Below the pieces are notes generated by a model. It was not told the origin of the DNA, searched no databases, and saw only the letters and a list, made by a program, of their open reading frames with translations. The position numbers and the translations under genes are program-made. Shown here piece by piece: positions 37,390 through 44,485 of a stretch of 64,000 bases of DNA (the stretch's first letter is position 1; each line of letters opens with the position of its first letter). Source of the stretch: Lachnospiraceae bacterium AM48-27BH (GTDB lineage: Bacteria; Bacillota; Clostridia; Lachnospirales; Lachnospiraceae); the NCBI GenBank assembly GCA_003478355.1, contig QUFC01000002.1, positions 62,001 to 126,000 on the forward strand, given 5' to 3'.

Positions 37390-38184
37390 TTAAATCTCAC
37401 GACGCCGGTAAACCATCGCTATCAGCGCAAGAAATACAGCGGCTTCCGCAAATGCCACGCCGAACACCTGTATATCATTCAAAAAATACGGGCTTATCCG
37501 TTCCAGCAGCTCTGCCAGCTCTTCGCTGATGCTGCCATAATCATAAAACTGGAATGTCCAGCGAAACGCCAACGGCCCCGGAAGCAGTGTTCCTGCGTTC
37601 AGACCAAAGGGCTGTGTCAGAAAAGCATCGTTGTTGGTGAGAAGATAATTCAAAATAGTATAGAAAAAGGTTATCACGACCGACACGATATAGTTTTTAT
37701 CAAGAAGGACAACTATCAAAATACAGGGGAGCGCGCCGACCCACATAATCACTCCCTCTCCTATCCCTACCTGAAACAATTTCCAGAATCCCACCGGATT
37801 CCATCCCTGGATCAGCAAAACAGCAAGATTTACCAACGCTCCAACCGCCATAAAACCAATGGCAAATATCAGTAAAACCATCATCTTAGAAAGTACCAGC
37901 TTGGTTCTATTTACCGGTATGGTAACAAGATTTTTCAAAGTATCATTGTCCAGCTCCTCAAATAACAGATTGGAAGCCAGTATCACAAGAAGCGGCATCA
38001 AAAGAAGATATGCGCTGAGCTGAAACAGACCGGACATCATATTGTTCGTAGCATCCACATCCGTGTTCGCATCTGCCAGAAAAATAGCATAAGCCAATGG
38101 AAGCAAGGTGGAAAGGAACACAGAAATAAATACCAGCGGCTTGCGTTTCAATTTCAAAAATTCACATTTAATCAGTTTAAGCAA
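37390..38184 (-). CDS. ABC-2 type permease, lantibiotic-immunity-like (cassette 1)
   Basis: This 264-residue permease has six membrane segments, with N-terminus LKLIKCEFLKLKRKPL and 'EELDNDTLKNLVTIPVNRTK' after segment two. It starts at TTG 38184, 8 bases inside the end of the ATPase gene, which strongly suggests translational coupling; the second cassette has the same start. It probably forms the channel with the following permease. Confidence 0.87.
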   Translation of the reverse strand: MLKLIKCEFLKLKRKPLVFISVFLSTLLPLAYAIFLADANTDVDATNNMMSGLFQLSAYLLLMPLLVILASNLLFEELDNDTLKNLVTIPVNRTKLVLSKMMVLLIFAIGFMAVGALVNLAVLLIQGWNPVGFWKLFQVGIGEGVIMWVGALPCILIVVLLDKNYIVSVVITFFYTILNYLLTNNDAFLTQPFGLNAGTLLPGPLAFRWTFQFYDYGSISEELAELLERISPYFLNDIQVFGVAFAEAAVFLALIAMVYRRREI

Positions 38185-39103
38185 TTCCCTCGCCTCCCGT
38201 CACACGCTTGAAGTAATCTTCAAGGCTTTCTTCTGAAGTTGCAGCCTCCGATACCTCCAACCCGTTTTCCACAAAGGCAGTTACAATTTTCCCTACGGGC
38301 AGCTCCAGGTTGTGCAGGCGCAGATTGTGATCGTCCTGTATGGAGAAATGGCTTTCATGGAAATTGCGTTCCAAAATTCTTGCCGCCTGTGCCGTATCAG
38401 AGAGCGTAAAACGGATATGCTTACTGCTTTTTTGCTCCAACTCAGCAAGGCTTTCTTCTTCCAGCAACGCGCCGTGGTCGATAATTCCAATATCATCAGC
38501 CAGCAGGGAAATCTCCGAAAGAATGTGACTGGAAATCAGAATCGTTTTTCCTCTTGCGTCGCAAAGCTCCCGAATAAAGGAGCGTACCTCTGCAATGCCG
38601 ATGGGATCAAGGCCGTTGATCGGCTCATCCAAAATCAAAAGCTCCGGATCGTGCATCACGGCAAGGGCGATGGCAAGCCGCTGTTTCATACCAAGGGAAT
38701 ACTGGGAAAAGAGCTTTTTATCTTTGTAGGGCAGTCCTACCAAATCCAGAGCGTCTTTGACGGCATGATTGTTTGGCACACCCCGCAGGGTGGCAAAGAT
38801 ACGCAAGTTTTCTGTGCCGGTCAGATTGGGATAAAAGCCGGGGGACTCGATCAGACTGCCAATACGGGGCAGTAACTTCTTTTCGTTTCCCTGCAAGGAC
38901 TTTCCCCAGATTTTGACCTCCCCGGAAGTCGGATTTGTTAAGCCCAACAGCATCTTCATGGTCGTGGTTTTTCCGGCTCCGTTTCTCCCCAGCAGACCAT
39001 AAATTCTCCCACGCTTCACATGGATATTTAAGTCAGCCACACTCTTTTGTGAGCCGTATTGCTTCGTCAGATTTTTTGTTTCAATGATGTAATTTGTGTT
39101 CAT
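38177..39103 (-). CDS. ABC transporter ATPase, BcrA/LanF-type (cassette 1)
   Basis: This 308-residue ATPase has Walker A GRNGAGKTT near residue 40, signature YSLGMKQR, Walker B LLILDEPINGLD and switch His in LISSHILSEI. A C-terminal extension of about 100 residues is typical of bacitracin and lantibiotic exporters. I chose ATG 39103 because AGGAGG lies 7 bases upstream. Apart from a few substitutions it is identical to the ATPase at 40872-41798. The promoter carries four GCAAGGTT repeats. Confidence 0.93.
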   Translation of the reverse strand: MNTNYIIETKNLTKQYGSQKSVADLNIHVKRGRIYGLLGRNGAGKTTTMKMLLGLTNPTSGEVKIWGKSLQGNEKKLLPRIGSLIESPGFYPNLTGTENLRIFATLRGVPNNHAVKDALDLVGLPYKDKKLFSQYSLGMKQRLAIALAVMHDPELLILDEPINGLDPIGIAEVRSFIRELCDARGKTILISSHILSEISLLADDIGIIDHGALLEEESLAELEQKSSKHIRFTLSDTAQAARILERNFHESHFSIQDDHNLRLHNLELPVGKIVTAFVENGLEVSEAATSEESLEDYFKRVTGGEGIA

Positions 39104-39128
39104 ATTCAAACCTCCTGTTCTACAAGGT

Positions 39129-39182
39129 ATTCTATCACGCCAACCTTGCATGAACCTTGCCGCAACCTTGCATTAACCTTGC
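39129..39182 (-). promoter_or_regulatory. Promoter with four 11-bp-period direct repeats (cassette 1)
   Basis: AACCTTGC occurs at 39142, 39153, 39164 and 39175 (plus strand; GCAAGGTT on the transcribed side), each exactly 11 bases apart. The nearest ends 7 bases from TAGAAT (39134-39129). Tandem half-sites on one face of the helix are typical of OmpR-family activators; the regulator at 42856 is the likely protein. Confidence 0.75.
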
Positions 39183-39209
39183 AATTTAGAATCCATCCCC
39201 AATAACAAA

Positions 39210-39234
39210 GGCCCCCGCCGTAAGGACGGGAACC
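39210..39234 (-). terminator. Terminator of cassette 2
   Basis: An 8-bp stem with G-U pairs (39210-39217 with 39227-39234) is followed by TTTGTTATT on the minus strand, after the permease stop at 39292. Confidence 0.65.
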
Positions 39235-39291
39235 CACCCAGGTTTCCTAAAAGGACAAGGAGCAATACTAAAATGTTTTTTCATAGAATCA

Positions 39292-40064
39292 TTACCAGCC
39301 CTTTTTTCTGACTATTTTTTTCTTCTTAGCACTCATTGATGTACTGGGTTCTTTCTTTTTATTTGCAAGAATAATCATAGAAATTAAAAAAGTCAGAACT
39401 ATTGTAATACAAGCCGGGCTAATTTGGTAAATAACACCATACTTCGCATCACAAGCAGAGTCTACTAAAATCATACTTGCTTTAATCGGATAATAATTTA
39501 ACAATTTTCCTACAAAAGACCCAAAATATCCATACAAAAAAGCTAATGCCACCCCACCCAAAAAATTATTTGCCGAGCAACAGAATAGCAGAATGATCGG
39601 CAAAACTGAAATGTAAATTCCTATATTCGCCCCAATAACACGAATGAACAGATTAAACAGATTGCCAAAATGCACTCCTGAAAATCCAGCAATAATGTTG
39701 ATTGCCAATGCTATCACGCAGCCTATAAAACTAAAGCAGATTGTCAACAGTAATAGGACAAGTAGTTTTCCAGAAAGTAACTGCCTATATGAAATAGGAA
39801 TTGTTGATATATTCTTCATCGTATCGTCTGTATATTCCCTTGTTATGATATAACCTGCAATCAACGTAATGATAATCGGGAAAAACAAGGTACAGTTACT
39901 AATCATAACCTGCTGCATAAAATAGTCAAATGTCCATGTCTGTCCGTCGTTAGCTGTGGAATAGAACAGCGTCAGTAACGGAGAAAGTACTGTCATAATA
40001 ATTCCAGCTTTTACTACATAATATCGTTTTATTTTAAAAACTCAGATTTTATTATATTCCCCAT
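39292..40064 (-). pseudogene. ABC-2 type permease with an N-terminal frameshift (cassette 2)
   Basis: The start MGNIIKSEFLK (ATG 40064, GAGG upstream) runs into a stop after 11 residues. In the next frame the protein continues IKRYYVVKAGIIMTVLSP and runs to 39292 with six membrane segments and 'REYTDDTMKNISTIPIS'. One A appears missing from a run at 40032-40035. The restored protein of about 257 residues matches its cassette 1 counterpart. An in-frame ATG at 39996 could give a truncated product lacking the first cytoplasmic segment. Confidence 0.8.
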
Positions 40065-40069
40065 ATCTT

Positions 40070-40879
40070 CTACCTCGTCCATTTTTTATAGAAGCGAATG
40101 ATCAGCCACAAAGAAAGTATAACAGTAATTACCATGATAAAAATTGTATGGAAAGTAGTTGGCACAATCGCATAGGCTTCCGGCAAAAGATTATCCTTTT
40201 GCAAATGATTCATCATTGAGCCGCTTGTCCAGTTCATAACACATATAACCGGAAAAGAATTTAAGAAAGCAATTTTGGCATCACTTATAGAAGTCCCAAT
40301 CGTTCCCAGTATGCCCCAGTTAAAAATGGAATAAAAAAATGCAAGCAGGATAGAAAGCAAAAAACTTTGGTTAAAGTAAATAATTAAAAATACAATCGGC
40401 AAAGAAGCTGCTACGATAAGAACTCCAAAAATAAGGCTCATAAATATCTTATAAGCCATACCATAAACCATTCCTACATGAAACAATTTACAAAACAACG
40501 CAACAGATAATGTGCTTATCAGACAAAATGTAATGCTGAAAATAAAGAGCATAGAAATTTTTGCCATAATGAGTTGTGTATTTGTAACAGGAATTGTTCT
40601 AAGGTTTTTGGAGGTATCGCAATCTCTTTCTATAAAAAACAAAATAGCAGCAATGATACCAATTAGACATGGGAGCAAAAAAACCAAGCCATATCCCAAC
40701 ATCATTGTATAAACATAATCAAATCGGGTTTGAAGATAATGTTCCGTTGTATCTGCACCTGTTCCCGCCTTTGCCATATATGCCAAAATCAACGGAAAAA
40801 ATAACGATAATGACATCAGTGCGTATAATAATCTTTTCCGCTTTAATTTCCAAAATTCGCATTTTATCAGTTTAAGCAA
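40070..40879 (-). CDS. ABC-2 type permease (cassette 2)
   Basis: This 269-residue permease has six membrane segments and N-terminus LKLIKCEFWKLKRKRL, nearly the same first residues as its cassette 1 counterpart before the sequences diverge. 'ERDCDTSKNLRTIPVTNTQ' follows segment two. It begins at TTG 40879 overlapping the ATPase end by 8 bases. The region after the shared first residues is markedly AT-richer than the ATPase gene, suggesting that the permeases came from a different source than the nearly identical ATPases. Confidence 0.87.
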   Translation of the reverse strand: MLKLIKCEFWKLKRKRLLYALMSLSLFFPLILAYMAKAGTGADTTEHYLQTRFDYVYTMMLGYGLVFLLPCLIGIIAAILFFIERDCDTSKNLRTIPVTNTQLIMAKISMLFIFSITFCLISTLSVALFCKLFHVGMVYGMAYKIFMSLIFGVLIVAASLPIVFLIIYFNQSFLLSILLAFFYSIFNWGILGTIGTSISDAKIAFLNSFPVICVMNWTSGSMMNHLQKDNLLPEAYAIVPTTFHTIFIMVITVILSLWLIIRFYKKWTR

Positions 40880-41798
40880 TTCCCTCGCCTCCCGTCACAC
40901 GCTTGAAGTAATCTTCAAGACTTTCTTCTGAGGTTGCTGCCTCCGATACCTCCAATCCGTTTTCTACAAAAGCAGTCACAATTTTTCCAACAGGTAAATC
41001 AAGATTGTGCAGGCGCAGATTGTGGTCATCCTGTATGGAAAAATGGTTTTCATGGAAATTTCGTTCCAAAATTCTTGCCGCCTGTGCAGTATCAGAGAGC
41101 GTAAACCGGATATGCTTACTGCTTTTTTGCTCCAGCTCAGCAAGGCTTTCTTCTTCCAGCAATGCGCCGTGGTCGATAATTCCAATATCGTCAGCCAGCA
41201 AAGAAATCTCCGAAAGAATGTGACTGGAAATCAGAATCGTTTTTCCTCTTGCGTCGCAAAGCTCCCGAATAAAGGAGCGTACCTCTGCAATACCGATGGG
41301 ATCAAGACCGTTGATCGGCTCATCCAAAATCAAAAGCTCCGGATCGTGCATAACAGCAAGGGCGATGGCAAGCCGCTGTTTCATTCCAAGGGAATACTGC
41401 GAAAAGAGCTTTTTATCTTTGTAGGGCAGTCCTACCAGATCCAGAGCATCTTTGATGGCATGATTGTTTGGTACACCCCGCAGAGTAGCAAAGATACGCA
41501 GGTTCTCTGTGCCGGTCAGATTGGGATAAAAGCCGGGGGACTCAATCAGGCTGCCGATACGGGGCAGCAATTTCTTTTCATTCCCCTGCAAAGGCTTTCC
41601 CCAGATTTTGACCTCCCCGGAAGTCGGATTTGTTAAGCCCAACAGCATCTTCATGGTAGTAGTTTTTCCGGCTCCGTTTCTCCCCAGCAGACCATAAATC
41701 CTCCCGCGCTTCACATGGATATTTAAGTCAGCCACACTCTTTTGTGAGCCGTATTGCTTCGTCAGATTTTTTGTTTCAATGATGTAATTTGTGTCCAT
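40872..41798 (-). CDS. ABC transporter ATPase, BcrA/LanF-type (cassette 2)
   Basis: This 308-residue ATPase is almost identical to the cassette 1 ATPase along its whole length. All ABC motifs are intact (GRNGAGKTT, YSLGMKQR, LILDEPINGLD, SSHILSEI). ATG 41798 has AGGAGG 7 bases upstream. Near-identity of both gene and promoter repeats points to a recent duplication or gene conversion. Confidence 0.93.
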   Translation of the reverse strand: MDTNYIIETKNLTKQYGSQKSVADLNIHVKRGRIYGLLGRNGAGKTTTMKMLLGLTNPTSGEVKIWGKPLQGNEKKLLPRIGSLIESPGFYPNLTGTENLRIFATLRGVPNNHAIKDALDLVGLPYKDKKLFSQYSLGMKQRLAIALAVMHDPELLILDEPINGLDPIGIAEVRSFIRELCDARGKTILISSHILSEISLLADDIGIIDHGALLEEESLAELEQKSSKHIRFTLSDTAQAARILERNFHENHFSIQDDHNLRLHNLDLPVGKIVTAFVENGLEVSEAATSEESLEDYFKRVTGGEGIA

Positions 41799-41823
41799 AT
41801 TCAAACCTCCTGTTCTTCAAGGT

Positions 41824-41877
41824 ATTCTATCACTTAAACCTTGCATTAACCTTGCCGCAACCTTGCATTAACCTTGC
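41824..41877 (-). promoter_or_regulatory. Promoter with four 11-bp-period direct repeats (cassette 2)
   Basis: AACCTTGC starts at 41837, 41848, 41859 and 41870, the same arrangement as upstream of cassette 1, with TAGAAT (41829-41824) at the same distance. Confidence 0.75.
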
Positions 41878-41903
41878 AATTTAGAATCCGGCTAAAATGA
41901 CAA

Positions 41904-41930
41904 GGGTTCCCGCCGCAAGGACGGGAACCC
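41904..41930 (-). terminator. Terminator after the third histidine kinase
   Basis: GGGTTCCCG (41904-41912) and CGGGAACCC (41922-41930) form a perfect stem just after the kinase stop at 41933. A short T-rich stretch follows on the minus strand. Confidence 0.75.
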
Positions 41931-41932
41931 GC

Positions 41933-42850
41933 TTAAATCTCCAAAGGAAAAAGCAACATAAATTCAGTTCCTTTTCCCGGTACACTTTCAACTGTTATAT
42001 TTCCACCCATCTTTTCTACTAACTGATGGACAATAGAAAGACCAAGACCGCTGCCTTTTTCAGACCGCCCCTTATCACACTTATAAAGCCGTTCAAAAAT
42101 GTGTTTCAAATCTTCTTTTTCAATCCCCACACCATTATCCGCCAGCAGCAGCTCCATGTGATTTTCCTGCTTTGACAGGGCAATTTTAATTTTGCCCGCA
42201 TGGCTGTGAGCAATTACATTTTGAATGAGATTATTGATGATCCTCATATAGCTGTCCATATCCAATCTTACCCGGACAGGCTGTTCGGGAATATCAATGT
42301 CATAATCGACCTGTTTATCCTCAAAAATAGGTATCCAGTCGATCAGGATATTTCTTGTCAGCTCTGCGGCCTCAACAGGCTGGATTTCCAAAGCGAACTC
42401 GTCGGAATTTAACTTGAACCAGTCAAAAAGCACATCAATATATTCTTTCAGATCGTGAGCTTTCCGGCGGGCGGTTTCGATATAATCATCCCGATCTTTC
42501 CCTGTAACAAGCCCTTTATGTGCAGCGTCAAGATACCCAATAAGGGTTGTAAGGGGCGTCCGAACATCGTGGGAAAGGCTCGTCATAAGCTGGCGATTGG
42601 TTTCTTCTGTCTGCCGGACAATCGAAAGTCTGCTTTCATAGGACACAACGATCTCATTGATTTCATAGGCAAGAGGCGCTGTCAGTTCATTTGTTGCAGA
42701 CAAAATACGCCGGTTGCCATTTCCGTTTTTCACATCAACCAGTGCATCGGTCATTTCTGCGATTTGCTTTTTTACGCGCCGAACGAGAAAGATGGAGGTC
42801 AGCACAGCCAAAACAGCAATCCCAATGGACAAGAAAACGATGATTTCCAT
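41933..42850 (-). CDS. Sensor histidine kinase of the third two-component system
   Basis: This 305-residue kinase has a single N-terminal membrane helix (about 2-22) and no extracellular sensor. A HAMP-like linker (VKNGNGNRRI) precedes the H-box TSLSHDVRTPLTTLIGYLD (His near residue 94), then N (INNLIQNVIAH), G1 (LADNGVGI) and G2 (GSGLGLSI). It is encoded just after the response regulator. With only one helix it probably depends on a transporter partner for sensing. Confidence 0.92.
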   Translation of the reverse strand: MEIIVFLSIGIAVLAVLTSIFLVRRVKKQIAEMTDALVDVKNGNGNRRILSATNELTAPLAYEINEIVVSYESRLSIVRQTEETNRQLMTSLSHDVRTPLTTLIGYLDAAHKGLVTGKDRDDYIETARRKAHDLKEYIDVLFDWFKLNSDEFALEIQPVEAAELTRNILIDWIPIFEDKQVDYDIDIPEQPVRVRLDMDSYMRIINNLIQNVIAHSHAGKIKIALSKQENHMELLLADNGVGIEKEDLKHIFERLYKCDKGRSEKGSGLGLSIVHQLVEKMGGNITVESVPGKGTEFMLLFPLEI

Positions 42851-42855
42851 GCTGG

Positions 42856-43548
42856 CTACACCTCCTTATTAAACCGGTAGCCAATCCCTTTGACCGTTTG
42901 GATATACTTTGGACTGGAAGGATTGACTTCTAATTTTTTACGAAGCCGGCTGATGATCGCCATAATGTTACTGTCATCATAGAAATATTCTTCGCCCCAT
43001 ACTTCCTCATAAATCTGCTGTTTTGTTAAAATCTTTCCTTGATGCTTTGCACAGTACAGGAGCAGATCAAATTCCTTTGGTGGAAGTTCAAAAGTGCCGT
43101 TTTCCGTCGTAACAGAACGATTTTCAAGGTCAATCTGCAATCCATCAAAATCCAGTTTTTGCGCAGCTCCGATTTGCTGATTAAAGCGGGTGTAGCGGCG
43201 AATGAGGGACGCAATACGGGCAATCAGTTCGTCCATGTCAAACGGCTTTGTCAGATAATCGTCCGCACCGGCCCGTAACCCTCGCACTTTAGAAGCACTG
43301 TCATTTTTGGATGTGAACATCAAAATCGGCAGGCTGTTTTCTTTGCGGATTTCTTCCAGCGTTTCAAAGCCATCCATACCAGGCATCATCACATCCAGCA
43401 CCACAAGCTGGTATTCCTGCTCTTTTAATTTCTGCAAGCCCTCTTTTCCAGTATTACAAAAATCAGCTTCTATATGTTCCGATTGCACACTGCGTTTAAT
43501 CAAAGCACACAGTTCTCTGTCATCATCTATAATTAAAATTTTATTCAT
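42856..43548 (-). CDS. OmpR-family response regulator of the third two-component system
   Basis: This 230-residue protein has a receiver with IIDDD, the phospho-acceptor Asp in LVVLDVMMPGMDG and Lys in YLTKPFD. Its winged helix has LPPKEFDLLLYCA, ISRLRKKLEVN and VKGIGYRF. It overlaps the small HTH gene upstream by 8 bases. It is the most likely protein to bind the four GCAAGGTT repeats ahead of both ABC-2 cassettes. Confidence 0.93.
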   Translation of the reverse strand: MNKILIIDDDRELCALIKRSVQSEHIEADFCNTGKEGLQKLKEQEYQLVVLDVMMPGMDGFETLEEIRKENSLPILMFTSKNDSASKVRGLRAGADDYLTKPFDMDELIARIASLIRRYTRFNQQIGAAQKLDFDGLQIDLENRSVTTENGTFELPPKEFDLLLYCAKHQGKILTKQQIYEEVWGEEYFYDDSNIMAIISRLRKKLEVNPSSPKYIQTVKGIGYRFNKEV

Positions 43549-43729
43549 GGCTCAGCTCCTTCCCTTGTTTTGTCCGGCCATCAATCGGCTTCTCTGCAGT
43601 TTTGGGGATCAGCCAAACACCGGCCATTTTCACAGCGCCGTGGATACGCCCACCCGCACAATAATAATTTACCCTGCGAGGTGTCACGCCCCACTGTTCG
43701 GCGGCATCTTTTAGTGTCATATAGTCCAT
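43541..43729 (-). CDS. Small helix-turn-helix protein at the head of the third regulatory operon
   Basis: This 62-residue protein has a MerR/excisionase-like HTH (MTLKDAAEQWGVTPRRVNYY) followed by a wing (GRIHGAVKMAGVWLIPKTAEKP). GGAGG lies just upstream. Proteins of this type are often found before regulator genes in Clostridia islands. It could autoregulate the operon or be a transposon excisionase relative; I favour the former because no recombinase is adjacent. Confidence 0.75.
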   Translation of the reverse strand: MDYMTLKDAAEQWGVTPRRVNYYCAGGRIHGAVKMAGVWLIPKTAEKPIDGRTKQGKELSHE

Positions 43730-43749
43730 TTTGCACCTCCATAGGACAT

Positions 43750-43778
43750 ATTATAGTTCCTTATCTCGAATAATACAA
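43750..43778 (-). promoter_or_regulatory. Promoter of the HTH-regulator-kinase operon
   Basis: On the minus strand TTGTAT (43778-43773) and TATAAT (43755-43750) are 17 bases apart, a good vegetative promoter. Confidence 0.7.
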
Positions 43779-43807
43779 GCTGACTATTGTGATTATGCTT
43801 ACATAAA

Positions 43808-43837
43808 GAGCCGCAGATCATCTCTGACCTGCGGCTC
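43808..43837 (-). terminator. Terminator of the three-gene unknown module
   Basis: GAGCCGCAG (43808-43816) pairs with CTGCGGCTC (43829-43837), followed by TTTAT on the minus strand. Confidence 0.75.
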
Positions 43838-43855
43838 CGTTCTCCTATTAACCTG

Positions 43856-44485
43856 TTAAGTATGTATCCCGTATTTCGCCGTTTGGATGTTCTCTTCGCC
43901 ATGCAGGATTACTCCGCCGCAGGTCTTTGCGCCCTGTACCATGTAGCCCTCAAAAAAGAAGCTGTAAGGCAAGTAATCATCTGTCAGGACGATGCGTTCG
44001 TAGTTGTACCAATTAAAATGCTGATCCAGAAATTTCCCCAGTTTGTGCCGCAGGATAGGATTCTCCACTACAGCCTTGAGATTTTTCCGGCTTTGAAACT
44101 CCAGCTTTGGCCGGTTCTGTTCCAGAATGGACAGCAGCCGCCACCGTGTTCTATCAACGGTTTCTCCCTCACCTGCCACATATGAGCGGAACGGCTCATA
44201 AGGCAGTCTTATTCGCTCGGTATAACCGGAAACGCTGTCTCTGCCAGCATCCTTCAGCCATGTGAAGGAAAGCTCCAGCACTTTGGCACCGCCTACGGCA
44301 TCACATATCCGCAATTCTACATAGGAATGAATATCTTTGGTGATCAAATACTTTTTCTCCTCCAGCCGCTGCAATTCCTTTTTCAAAATAATAAAGCGTT
44401 GCGGCGAACAGCCTTTTCTGGAACGGGTCTTGACGGAAATGCTATCCTGATCCACATAAACTGTTGCCATTGTCCTATTATTCAT
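43856..44485 (-). CDS. Unrecognised protein, third gene of the coupled module
   Basis: This 209-residue soluble protein has no clear family. The N-terminal half is mixed alpha-beta (ATVYVDQDSISVKTRSRKG, then YLITKDIHSYVELRICD) and the C-terminal half mostly helical, with W-Y-N-Y near residue 165. No signal peptide or membrane segment. ATG 44485 has GAGGTGG upstream and overlaps the end of the 824-residue gene, so expression is coupled. It is the last gene before a terminator. Confidence 0.72.
   Translation of the reverse strand: MNNRTMATVYVDQDSISVKTRSRKGCSPQRFIILKKELQRLEEKKYLITKDIHSYVELRICDAVGGAKVLELSFTWLKDAGRDSVSGYTERIRLPYEPFRSYVAGEGETVDRTRWRLLSILEQNRPKLEFQSRKNLKAVVENPILRHKLGKFLDQHFNWYNYERIVLTDDYLPYSFFFEGYMVQGAKTCGGVILHGEENIQTAKYGIHT

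Noticed and set aside
39142..39182. CRISPR-like short repeats
   Set aside because: Units are 8 bases with 3-base spacers at a fixed 11-base period next to a -10, which fits regulator binding sites and not an array.
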